From NCBI GenBank assembly GCA_010365205.1, contig JAAFGU010000167.1:1-5785 (forward strand): DNA of 5,785 bases. Direction: 5' to 3'. Both the position numbers and the translations under genes were made by a program. Below the pieces are notes generated by a model. The model did not search any database, was not told the origin of the DNA, and saw nothing but the letters and a program-made list of their open reading frames with translations. The stretch comes from Aromatoleum sp. (GTDB lineage: Bacteria > Pseudomonadota > Gammaproteobacteria > Burkholderiales > Casimicrobiaceae). Shown one piece after another: positions 1 to 5,770 of the stretch (positions are counted from its first letter, which is position 1; each line of letters begins with the position of its first letter).

Positions 1-1130
1 CGCTTCGCTTCGTAGAGCAACTCGTCGGCGAGCGCGACCAGATCCTCGATGCAGCCGCGGCCGTCGGGCGAGACGGCGACGCCGACGCTCACCGTGATCC
101 GGATCGGGACCGCGGGCGTGCCGAATTCGGTCTCGGCGATCCGCGCGCGGGCGCGCTCGGCGATTACCAGTCCCTCCTCGGCCTTCGCGTCGGGCAGCAG
201 CACCGCGAATTCCTCGCCGCCATAACGGCCGAGAATGTCGTGACCGCGCAGAGCGCTCCGCAGCACCGCCGCCGTGCGTTCGAGGACGAGGTCGCCGGCG
301 AGGTGACCGTACGTGTCGTTGACGCGCTTGAACAGGTCGAGATCGAGCATCAGCAACGTGACGGGTGTTTGTCCGCGTTGCGCGCGTGCCAGCTCGCGCG
401 CGCCGAGGTCGAGAAACACCCGGTGCGTATAGGCGTTGGTCAGCGAATCGTGGCTCGCCAGGAACTCCAGCTGCGCCCGCAGCCGGACGTGCGCCAGCAT
501 GATCAGGCCGAAGCAGACGGCGACGGCAGCCACGACGCTGACAATGATGTACAGGACGTCGACGGCGATTTGCGCCTGCAGAGGGTCCGGCGATCCGCTC
601 GTTGCCGGCAGTGTCGCGATGCGCAGCAACGCCACGCCCGCACCGACGCAGAGAGCGCCGGCGGTGAAGCGACAGGCGGCGCGGTGGGATCGGTCGTCGT
701 CACCCCGGAATAGCTCCCGCGCCGCGGCGAGATACAGTGCCGCTTGCGCGCCCATCACTGTGACGACACGCGCCGCGAAGCTGTCGTGGACGTAAGTGAA
801 CAGCCAAAGGACGACGAACACGACGGCAACGTATATGAACAGCGCACGCCAAGGCAGGGGGCGGTCCCGAAATCGGCGGACGCCCATGAAGAGCAGCGCG
901 AAACTCGCCGCCAGCGTGGCGTTCGCGCAGACGATGGCGACGAAGGCCGGCGCGACGTCCCGCGACACGAATGCCGCCGAGGCGACGCCCCACGACAGGC
1001 ACGCCAACGCCCACTCGCGCAGCCCCGGGATTGTGCCGCGCGTCGTCCGCTGCATCGCCGCGAGGACGGCGCCGATCAATGCCGCGAACAGCAGCGACAT
1101 GACGCGAAGGGTAACGATATCCAGGGGCAT
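1..1130 (-). CDS. Membrane-anchored GGDEF diguanylate cyclase (C-terminus cut by window edge)
   Basis: Likely makes cyclic di-GMP from two GTP at the inner membrane. Reading the minus strand from the ATG at 1130 gives 376 codons that run off the left edge in frame. Residues 1-213 are mostly hydrophobic, with about seven possible membrane segments (roughly 9-26, 40-56, 60-84, 95-114, 120-140, 152-175, 188-213). I do not recognise this as a named sensor domain. The GGDEF domain starts near residue 220 (SHDSLTNAYTHRVFLD), has the metal/nucleotide region MLDLDLFKRVNDTYGH (261-276), and carries an intact GGEEF active-site motif at 304-308 (bases 207-221). An RGHD motif at 295-298, exactly five residues before GGEEF, matches the RxxD product-inhibition site. 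The frame ends at LLYEAK, so probably only some 10-20 residues are missing, unless another domain follows. An in-frame stop (1200-1202) bounds the start. No clear Shine-Dalgarno precedes 1130; ATG at 1100 is an alternative. The ligand is unknown. Confidence 0.93.
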   Translation of the reverse strand, partial: MPLDIVTLRVMSLLFAALIGAVLAAMQRTTRGTIPGLREWALACLSWGVASAAFVSRDVAPAFVAIVCANATLAASFALLFMGVRRFRDRPLPWRALFIYVAVVFVVLWLFTYVHDSFAARVVTVMGAQAALYLAAARELFRGDDDRSHRAACRFTAGALCVGAGVALLRIATLPATSGSPDPLQAQIAVDVLYIIVSVVAAVAVCFGLIMLAHVRLRAQLEFLASHDSLTNAYTHRVFLDLGARELARAQRGQTPVTLLMLDLDLFKRVNDTYGHLAGDLVLERTAAVLRSALRGHDILGRYGGEEFAVLLPDAKAEEGLVIAERARARIAETEFGTPAVPIRITVSVGVAVSPDGRGCIEDLVALADELLYEAK

Positions 1131-1493
1131 GGCGAGTGGACCGGAAGTCGGCGGCCCAGGCGGCGATCCCGGGATTGGGGCGCTGCGAGTGCCAATCGAT
1201 TATGCGCCGCCGGCGTCTGCCCGGACGCGCCGCGGCGCCGCGGGAGGACCCGCCGCCACCCGCAGACTGGGAAGCTGAAACCGCCGCCCTAACCGGCGGC
1301 CGTCGAATTCGATACAATTCGCCTCAGTTCGAACGGGACGTCGGTCTCGCGCAGTTTGCATTCGCAGCGGATGGAGCCCTGATGCGCGTCGTGCAGCGGT
1401 CGCCGCCAGCGTCCGGAAACCGCCGGGCGCATACCTGACAATGGCCGGGATCCCCATGGAAACGCCACGCAACGAACTCACCGGGAGTCCGGG
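1131..1493. other. Divergent intergenic region between the GGDEF gene and the pilin-like gene
   Basis: No convincing gene lies in these 363 bases; the frames crossing it are Arg/Pro-rich and look like shadows. It must hold the promoters of both divergent genes. The only AT-richer island is about 1303-1334. It contains the palindrome TCGAATTCGA (1303-1312), a -10-like TACAAT on the plus strand (1313-1318) and the palindrome TTCGAA (1328-1333). No matching -35 box is visible for that -10. A second weak plus-strand candidate is CTGACA at 1435-1440, with only a poor -10 about 16 bases downstream. A GC-only 14-base palindrome at 1230-1243 may be chance in such GC-rich DNA. Promoter assignments here are guesses. 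Confidence 0.4.
1483..1487 (+). promoter_or_regulatory. Ribosome binding site deciding the start of the pilin-like gene
   Basis: GGGAG lies six bases before the ATG at 1494. The next in-frame ATG (1563) has no purine-rich box in front of it, so the earlier start is preferred even though the first 20 or so residues are not part of any recognisable domain. Confidence 0.55.
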
Positions 1494-2441
1494 ATGACGG
1501 CACGATTGGCGATACCCTCCCTGCAAAACGCGGCGATTTCCCCGATTGGCGATACCGTTCGCATGCCCTGGGCCGGCGCCGGCGACGAACGCGTCGTGCG
1601 CCCCGCGCTCGCGGTGCTGTATCGGATGGCCGTCGGTCCGGCGGCCGACTATTACGTTCCCCGGTTCCTCCGTTTCGAATGGACCGGGCGCACGTTTCCG
1701 AGTTGGCACTGGCCATCGTTCTGGCTGCCGGGCGTCTGGGCGTTCTATCGGAAGCTCTGGCTGCCCGGACTCGCCTTTGCCGTGTTGCCGTTTCTCGGCG
1801 CCGCGATATTTGCCGAGTTCGAGCCGTCGATCGGCGATTCGAACGTCGCATGGTTCGCGCTAGCCGCGCTGTCGATCTGGTTGGTGCCCAGCATCGTTTC
1901 GGCGCTTTTCGCCAACGGCCTTCTCTATCGTCGCGTGCGGCGCTCGGTCCGTCGCGCCGAGGCGCGGCGGCGCGGAATAGGCGACGTGGCAATGTTTCTG
2001 ACGATACGGAAGCCGACGGCGATCGGGATTGCGGCGGCCGTGGGCGTCGCCGCCGTCGTGCTGGCGCCGCAGTTCATCGCGGCGAATCTACACGCGCTCT
2101 ACGACGAGCACGTCGTCCGTGGCCGAATCGCCGGGAGTCTCGCCGCGGTCAGGCCCCTGCAGCGCCAGGTCGAGGATAGCCTGCTGCGTTTCGGCGCGAT
2201 GCCGCGCACGCCCGATTTCGCCGCGATGCTCTCCCAGCGCGGCGCCATGATGCAGGATGACGTCCATCTCAATCCGGCCAGCGGCCGGCTGCGCGTGGCC
2301 CTCGGATCGGCGGCGCCCGAACTCGACGGAGCGTCCATCCTGCTGGCGCCGGCGATGGATGCCCGGCAGCGCATCCGGTGGGTGTGCATCCCGGTCGGCA
2401 TTCCCCGGGCGTATCTGCCGGCCGAATGCAGGAACGGCTAG
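1494..2441 (+). CDS. DUF2628-type membrane protein with leaderless pilin-like C-terminal domain
   Basis: A 315-residue protein in two parts. Residues 50-90 carry the DUF2628 pattern: ADYYVPRFLRFE, then SWHWPSFWLPGVWAFYRKLW (70-89). Two membrane segments follow (about 90-107 and 117-140) and then a basic cytoplasmic stretch (YRRVRRSVRRAEARRR, 145-160). From about 175 the protein resembles a type IV pilin: a hydrophobic helix (175-198, like pilin alpha-1), an amphipathic continuation (YDEHVVRGRIAGSL...), a proline break near 237-240, a strand region GRLRVALGS, and the pilin end motif IRWVC...YLPAEC. Cys298 and Cys312 are the only cysteines and would form the D-region disulfide in the periplasm. 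The prepilin peptidase site (Gly/Phe-Thr-Leu-Ile-Glu type) is absent, so polymerisation into a pilus is unlikely; an anchored periplasmic domain is the simpler reading. Function unknown. It is divergent from the GGDEF gene and 252 bases before the transporter. The domain calls rest on motif recognition only. Confidence 0.87.
   Translation: MTARLAIPSLQNAAISPIGDTVRMPWAGAGDERVVRPALAVLYRMAVGPAADYYVPRFLRFEWTGRTFPSWHWPSFWLPGVWAFYRKLWLPGLAFAVLPFLGAAIFAEFEPSIGDSNVAWFALAALSIWLVPSIVSALFANGLLYRRVRRSVRRAEARRRGIGDVAMFLTIRKPTAIGIAAAVGVAAVVLAPQFIAANLHALYDEHVVRGRIAGSLAAVRPLQRQVEDSLLRFGAMPRTPDFAAMLSQRGAMMQDDVHLNPASGRLRVALGSAAPELDGASILLAPAMDARQRIRWVCIPVGIPRAYLPAECRNG
1503..1556 (+). repeat. 14-base direct repeat spaced 40 bases apart at the gene start
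   Basis: CGATTGGCGATACC occurs exactly at 1503-1516 and again at 1543-1556. The 40-base offset is not a multiple of three, so the copies are read in different frames (RLAIP and PIGDT) and do not make a protein repeat. The copies lie just inside the chosen start and would fall in the 5' untranslated region if translation began at 1563. A repeated regulator site or an old local duplication are both possible. Confidence 0.6.
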
Positions 2442-2693
2442 CGCCATCGCGAATCGGCCGACGGCCAGGACCGGTGGCGGCAGCGCAATCGCCGGGCGCG
2501 CGCTCGTCCGGCATTTGAATTCGGCGCGCCGACCGCTCGCCATGCGGTTCGGGTGTTTCGCTCAGGTCGCCCACGCCGTGTACGAGATGGCGGCGGGGGT
2601 TAGCGCAGCCCCCGCGCTTGCGCCGGCATCGGTGCGGGTGCCCGCCGCGATTGCATTTGCGTCCGCGTCACGGCGCGCGCGCGGTGGCCGCCG
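2442..2693. other. Intergenic gap between the pilin-like gene and the transporter gene
   Basis: These 252 bases contain no recognisable gene. A plus-strand frame through it overlaps the pilin-like gene's 3' end and is Arg/Ala-rich, typical of a shadow. Apart from the hairpin at 2593-2615 I see no promoter with two recognisable boxes. The transporter may be transcribed from a weak promoter here or by read-through. Confidence 0.4.
2593..2615 (+). terminator. Possible hairpin between the pilin-like and transporter genes, no U-tract
   Basis: GCGGGGGTT (2593-2601) can pair with AGCCCCCGC (2607-2615) around a five-base loop, giving a 9-bp, mostly G-C stem with one G-T wobble. No run of T follows, so it does not meet the usual intrinsic terminator pattern. 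It also lies 150 bases past the stop codon of the upstream gene. It could instead be a structure in the leader of the transporter mRNA. Confidence 0.3.
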
Positions 2694-3617
2694 ATGACAG
2701 CCGCGCGTGCGGATTCGCGGCCCCCGCCGCGCATCCCGCTCCGTGCTATCGCGCTGATCCTGGGTAGCGTGCTGTGCTTCACGCTGCTCGACACGACGGT
2801 CAAGTTCCTCACGCAGCTGTATCCGGTGCCGCTCCTCGTATGGGCACGTTGGGGCGTGCAGATGCTCGTGCTGCTGCTCTGGCTCGGCCCGACGATGGGG
2901 CGCGGGCTGCTGAAAACGGCGAGGCCGAAGCTGCAGCTGCTTCGCGGTGGCATCCTGCTCTGTTCGTCGGTCAGCTTCGTCACCGCGCTGAAGTACCTGC
3001 CGCTCGCGGAGGCCACCGCGATCAATTACTCGACACCGATCATGGTCGCGCTGATGGCGGCATGGATCCTGGATGAAAAGCTGACGCGAGCGCGGATCGG
3101 CTTCGTGCTGGCGGGCTTTGCCGGAATGCTGCTGATCGTGCGACCGGGTTCGATGATTCTCACCGGCGCGGCGTTGCTCGCGCTCGCCGCCGCGGGCTTC
3201 TACGCGACCTTCCAGATTCTGACCCGCAAGCTCGCCGGCGAAGACCCGCGCGTCACGCTGTTCTACCCGGCGCTGATCGGCACGGTGGCGATGACGGCGG
3301 TCGTTCCGTGGATGGAAATGCCGGCGCAGATGCCGTGGCCGCATCTGGTGCTGATTTTGGTCGGCGGCCTGCTCGGCACCCTCGGCCATTTCCTGTTCAT
3401 CCTCGCCTTCCGCCGCGCGCCGGCCTCCGGACTCGCGCCGTTTACGTATATGCAGATCGTCTGGGCGACGTTGATCGGCTGGTTGGTGTTCGGCCAGTTT
3501 CCCGATCCGTTCACGCTCGCCGGAATGGGGGTTATCGCCGGCAGCGGACTCCTCATCGCCTTGCACGAGCGGCGACGCGCGCAGCCCCCGACGCAGGATC
3601 CGACCGCCATCGACTGA
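2694..3617 (+). CDS. EamA-family (DMT superfamily) inner-membrane transporter
   Basis: A 307-residue protein with a short charged N-terminus and about ten hydrophobic segments. This is the usual size and shape of the 10-TMS drug/metabolite exporters made of two EamA repeats. The first repeat spans roughly 17-149 and ends in the typical stretch YLPLAEATAINYSTPI (101-116), then LDEKLTRARIGFVLAGFAGM (126-145). The second spans roughly 158-290, with RRAPASGLAPFTYMQIVWAT (240-259) and GQFPDPFTLAGMGVIAGSGL (267-286). Members export amino acids, drugs or other small metabolites, or take up metabolites; nothing here names the substrate. The ATG at 2694 is the only sensible start, but the ribosome binding site is weak. 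It lies upstream of a separately regulated dehydrogenase operon, so a link to that pathway's acid substrate is possible but unproven. The C-terminal tail (HERRRAQPPT...) is hydrophilic and presumably cytoplasmic. Confidence 0.93.
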   Translation: MTAARADSRPPPRIPLRAIALILGSVLCFTLLDTTVKFLTQLYPVPLLVWARWGVQMLVLLLWLGPTMGRGLLKTARPKLQLLRGGILLCSSVSFVTALKYLPLAEATAINYSTPIMVALMAAWILDEKLTRARIGFVLAGFAGMLLIVRPGSMILTGAALLALAAAGFYATFQILTRKLAGEDPRVTLFYPALIGTVAMTAVVPWMEMPAQMPWPHLVLILVGGLLGTLGHFLFILAFRRAPASGLAPFTYMQIVWATLIGWLVFGQFPDPFTLAGMGVIAGSGLLIALHERRRAQPPTQDPTAID

Positions 3618-3626
3618 CGATGGCGG
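3604..3626 (+). terminator. Perfect 9-bp hairpin across the transporter stop codon
   Basis: CCGCCATCG (3604-3612) is the exact reverse complement of CGATGGCGG (3618-3626). The five-base loop ACTGA contains the TGA stop codon. There is no T-run after it, so it may be a U-tract-less terminator or a structure protecting the mRNA 3' end. Its place, exactly at the gene end and 40 bases before a -10-like box, fits separation of the transporter from the next transcription unit. Confidence 0.45.
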
Positions 3627-3663
3627 CGCCGCTCGAGCCTCCCGGCGACGCCGAACACTGAGT

Positions 3664-3669
3664 TAGAAT
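3664..3669 (+). promoter_or_regulatory. Candidate -10 box for the reductase-SDR operon
   Basis: TAGAAT matches five of six bases of the sigma-70 -10 consensus and sits in the only AT-rich spot between the transporter and the reductase. No good -35 hexamer is found 16-18 bases upstream, which would fit an activator-dependent or weak promoter. Transcription would start around 3675-3677, inside the palindrome described next. Confidence 0.4.
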
Positions 3670-3692
3670 TGGTCAGACCATCCGACCAAATT
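3667..3692 (+). promoter_or_regulatory. GntR/FadR-type operator upstream of the reductase gene
   Basis: TGGTCAGACCA (3670-3680) is a perfect 11-base palindrome centred on A3675. Its core TGGTnnnACCA is the pattern recognised by FadR-subfamily GntR regulators (FadR, PdhR, LldR). The left flank AATTGGTC (3667-3674) also pairs with GACCAAATT (3684-3692), so two overlapping dyads share one arm. The site overlaps the predicted transcription start, where bound protein would repress. The regulator gene itself is not in the window. The palindrome is directly visible; the family assignment is inferred from known operators. Confidence 0.55.
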
Positions 3693-3716
3693 CGGGGCGC
3701 GACCAATCCGGGGCGC
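3684..3716 (+). repeat. Imperfect tandem repeat carrying GACCAA boxes
   Basis: GACCAAATTCGGGGCGC (3684-3700) is followed immediately by GACCAATCCGGGGCGC (3701-3716), the same unit with one base missing and one changed. Together with the GACCA at 3676-3680 this gives three same-orientation half-sites between the -10-like box and the ribosome binding site. Confidence 0.65.
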
Positions 3717-3724
3717 CCGCCCCG
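3709..3724 (+). other. GC-rich hairpin in the reductase 5' leader
   Basis: CGGGGC (3709-3714) pairs with GCCCCG (3719-3724) around a four-base loop, ten bases before the ribosome binding site. Because CGGGGCG also occurs in the first tandem unit (3693-3699), the same downstream arm (3718-3724) could pair with either copy, allowing two mutually exclusive folds. Any regulatory effect is speculative. Confidence 0.35.
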
Positions 3725-3733
3725 TCATTTCGC

Positions 3734-3739
3734 AGAGGA
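3734..3739 (+). promoter_or_regulatory. Ribosome binding site of the reductase gene
   Basis: AGAGGA ends three bases before the ATG at 3743. It is a good match to the Shine-Dalgarno sequence at slightly short spacing and confirms the chosen start. Confidence 0.65.
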
Positions 3740-3742
3740 CAC

Positions 3743-4663
3743 ATGAACGCAACCGCGAAACCGCGCATCGGCTTCATCGGCCTGGGGCTCATGGGGCACG
3801 GGATAGCGAAAAACCTCGTCACCAAGGGCTTTCCCCTCACGGTGCGCGTGAACCGAAACCGCAAGCCCCTCGAGGACATCCTGGCGGCGGGGGCGAAGGA
3901 GGTTGCGACCAACGCCGACGTCGCGCGCAATTCCGACATCGTCTTCCTGTGCGTCACCGGCGCGCCGCAGGTCGAGGAGATCGTGCACGGCAAGGACGGC
4001 CTCGCGAGCGCGGCGCGCAAGGGCCTGGTCATCGTCGACACGTCGACCTCCGAACCCGCGACGACGGCAAAGATGCGCGACTTGCTTGCCCCGCAAGGCG
4101 TGCTGTTCGTCGACGCGCCGCTGGCGCGCACGCCGCTGGAGGCGGAAGCGGGCCGGCTCAACATCATGGTGGGTGCGGACGACGCGACGTTCGCGGCGCT
4201 CAAACCCGTCCTGCAGGCGTTCTGCGAGAACATCATCCACGCCGGCCCGGCCGGCCACGGGCTGATGATCAAGCTCATCAACAATTTCATCGCGCAGGCG
4301 ATTGCTACCGCCACCGCGGAGGCCTGCGCCGCCGCGGCGAAGTCCGGGGTGTCGATCAAGAAGCTGCACGAAGTCATCTCCGCCGGTGCCGTGAATTCCG
4401 GCATTTTCCAGATGATGGTCGGCAAGATGCTCGAAAGCAACGGCGACCTGACCGGCCTCAAGTTCACGCTGGTCAACGCGATGAAGGACTTGCGCTATTA
4501 CACGCACTTCGCCGAATCGCTGCCGGTGCCGGCAATCATCGGCGAGGCCGTCCATCAGAGCCTCGTCAATGCGAATCTGCTGGGCTTCGGCGACAAGTAC
4601 GTGGCGTCGCTGATCGAGGCGCAGGAGAAGCTCGCCGGCGTGAAGATCGTGCCGCGCAGCTGA
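3743..4663 (+). CDS. NAD(P)-dependent beta-hydroxyacid dehydrogenase (3-hydroxyisobutyrate dehydrogenase family)
   Basis: A 306-residue cytoplasmic enzyme, the normal length for the family that oxidises 3-hydroxyacids or reduces semialdehydes (3-hydroxyisobutyrate dehydrogenase, tartronate semialdehyde reductase, sulfolactaldehyde reductase). The N-terminal Rossmann domain has GFIGLGLMGHG (10-20), with the dinucleotide GxGxxG at 13-18. Asn37-Arg38 after the second strand suggests preference for the phosphorylated cofactor. The substrate motif DTSTSEP is at 99-105, the catalytic lysine is Lys177 in GHGLMIKLINN (171-181), and the second-domain KDL motif is at 248-250. The substrate loop reads DAPLARTPLEAEAG (124-137) where many members have DAPVSGG; the Arg129-Thr130 pair recalls the sulfolactaldehyde reductase branch but does not prove that substrate. 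All catalytic residues are present. It is preceded by a GntR-type operator and followed after 34 bases by an SDR gene, probably in one operon. Family assignment is very secure; the substrate is not. Confidence 0.95.
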   Translation: MNATAKPRIGFIGLGLMGHGIAKNLVTKGFPLTVRVNRNRKPLEDILAAGAKEVATNADVARNSDIVFLCVTGAPQVEEIVHGKDGLASAARKGLVIVDTSTSEPATTAKMRDLLAPQGVLFVDAPLARTPLEAEAGRLNIMVGADDATFAALKPVLQAFCENIIHAGPAGHGLMIKLINNFIAQAIATATAEACAAAAKSGVSIKKLHEVISAGAVNSGIFQMMVGKMLESNGDLTGLKFTLVNAMKDLRYYTHFAESLPVPAIIGEAVHQSLVNANLLGFGDKYVASLIEAQEKLAGVKIVPRS

Positions 4664-4697
4664 GCCGTCGGGGCCGCGAACGCGCGCCATCGCGCCG

Positions 4698-5726
4698 ATG
4701 AACCTGATCGTCCTCGGCGGCACGCGCTTCCTCGGCCGCCATTTCGTCGAGGCGGCGCTTGCGCGCGGGCATGCCGTGACGATCTTCACGCGCGGGCGGA
4801 TCGCCGTCCCATGGATGGGCGGCGTGCGGCACCTTGTCGGCGACCGCGATCCGGCCACAGCACCCGGTCTCGCGGCGCTGGCCGACGGATCGTGGGATGC
4901 CGCGATCGACTGCTCCGGCTACGTGCCGCGCTGCGTGCGGGCGTCGGCGCAGATGCTGGCCGGACATGCGGGGCGGTACCTGTTCGTCTCGTCGATGTCG
5001 GCGTACGCGGAGCCCGTCGTCGCCCGAAGCGATGAGTCGGAACCGGTGGCGACACTCGACGATCCCGCGTCGGAGGACGTGACGGCGCACTACGGCGCGC
5101 TGAAGGCCGCCTGCGAACGCGAGGTCGTCGCCGCGTTCGGCGCCGAGCGTGCCACGATCATACGGCCCGGTCTCATCGTCGGTCCGCACGATTCCACCGA
5201 TCGTTTCGGCTACTGGGTCGCCCGCTTCGCCGCGCCGGCCCTCCTGGGCGATCGCGGCGAGGAGATCGTCGTGCCCGCGCCGCCCGAGCGGCCGATCCAG
5301 TTCATCGACGCGCGTGATCTCGCCGTGTGGATGGTCGTGCTGGTCGAACGGCGGATGGCCGGCGTCTACAACGCGTGCAGCGAAGCGGGGCAATGGACGA
5401 TGGGCGATCTGGTCGACGCACTGATGGACTCCGCGCAACGCCGCGGACGGGTTCCACGCCCGGTCTGGATCGACGAGGCCGCGCTGCTCGCCGCCGGCGT
5501 CGCACCGTGGACAGGGTTGCCGCTGTGGATCCCGGGTAACGATCCGGCGATGGCGGGCTTTCTCGAAATCGGCTGCCGCCGCGCGCACCGGGCGGGGCTC
5601 GCCCTACGGCCGCTCGCGGCGACCGTAGCCGACACTCTCCAATGGCTGCTCGCGCGCGACAACGCGGGTGCGTGGCAGAAGGCGCTGACCGCCCGGGAGG
5701 AGCGCTCGCTCGTCGCCGGCCGTTGA
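4698..5726 (+). CDS. NAD-dependent epimerase/dehydratase-family protein (extended SDR)
   Basis: A 342-residue Rossmann enzyme. The N-terminal nucleotide motif is the variant GGTRFLG (7-13) in place of the usual GxxGFxG. A conserved GDRD follows at 48-51. The active-site serine is in FVSSMSAY (96-103), and the catalytic pair is Tyr132 and Lys136 in HYGALK. The later landmarks RPGLIVGPHDSTDRF (156-170) and QFIDARDLAVW (201-211) are typical of extended SDRs that act on nucleotide sugars or related substrates; the conserved aspartate-rich QFIDARD strand is intact. The GGTRFLG subgroup includes many uncharacterised bacterial reductases, so no substrate can be named. The start is the ATG just before the first strand; no clear ribosome binding site precedes it, so translation may be coupled to the reductase 34 bases upstream. 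The C-terminal 70 residues are Ala/Arg-rich and less conserved. It should share the upstream operator with the reductase. Confidence 0.92.
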   Translation: MNLIVLGGTRFLGRHFVEAALARGHAVTIFTRGRIAVPWMGGVRHLVGDRDPATAPGLAALADGSWDAAIDCSGYVPRCVRASAQMLAGHAGRYLFVSSMSAYAEPVVARSDESEPVATLDDPASEDVTAHYGALKAACEREVVAAFGAERATIIRPGLIVGPHDSTDRFGYWVARFAAPALLGDRGEEIVVPAPPERPIQFIDARDLAVWMVVLVERRMAGVYNACSEAGQWTMGDLVDALMDSAQRRGRVPRPVWIDEAALLAAGVAPWTGLPLWIPGNDPAMAGFLEIGCRRAHRAGLALRPLAATVADTLQWLLARDNAGAWQKALTAREERSLVAGR

Positions 5727-5736
5727 CTGCGCCCTC

Positions 5737-5770
5737 GCGGAGCGGCGATTTGCGCTGGCGCAAGGTCCGC
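5737..5770 (+). terminator. Weak hairpin after the SDR gene
   Basis: TTGCGC (5750-5755) and GCGCAA (5758-5763) form an inverted repeat, best folded as a 5-bp stem with a four-base loop. An outer arm GCGGA (5737-5741) can pair with TCCGC (5766-5770). It lies 10-45 bases after the stop codon, but the stem is interrupted and no T-run follows, so termination here is uncertain. The last 15 bases of the window hold nothing recognisable. Confidence 0.25.

Noticed and set aside
1230..1243. 14-base perfect palindrome CCGCGGCGCCGCGG
   Set aside because: Made only of G and C in very GC-rich DNA, with no promoter elements around it; chance is likely enough that I do not call it an operator.
1200..1992. 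Overlapping minus-strand frames reaching into the divergent intergenic region
   Set aside because: Arg/Pro/Ala-rich with no conserved motif, overlapping the pilin-like gene on the other strand; not supported as genes.
2257..2697. Plus-strand frame bridging the pilin-like gene and the transporter start
   Set aside because: It overlaps the pilin-like gene out of frame, is Arg/Ala/Ser-rich, and has no recognisable domain or ribosome binding site.
2562..3566. Long minus-strand open frame antisense to the transporter
   Set aside because: Its product is Arg/Gln/Glu/His-rich low-complexity sequence with no domain, and the plus strand encodes a clear EamA transporter. Such antisense frames are common in high-GC genes.
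3725..4858. Long minus-strand open frame antisense to the reductase
   Set aside because: Arg/Asp/His-rich product with no motif; the plus strand carries an unmistakable Rossmann dehydrogenase.
4566..5588. Long minus-strand open frame antisense to the SDR
   Set aside because: Same shadow pattern; no recognisable domain, while the plus strand has GGTRFLG and YxxxK motifs.
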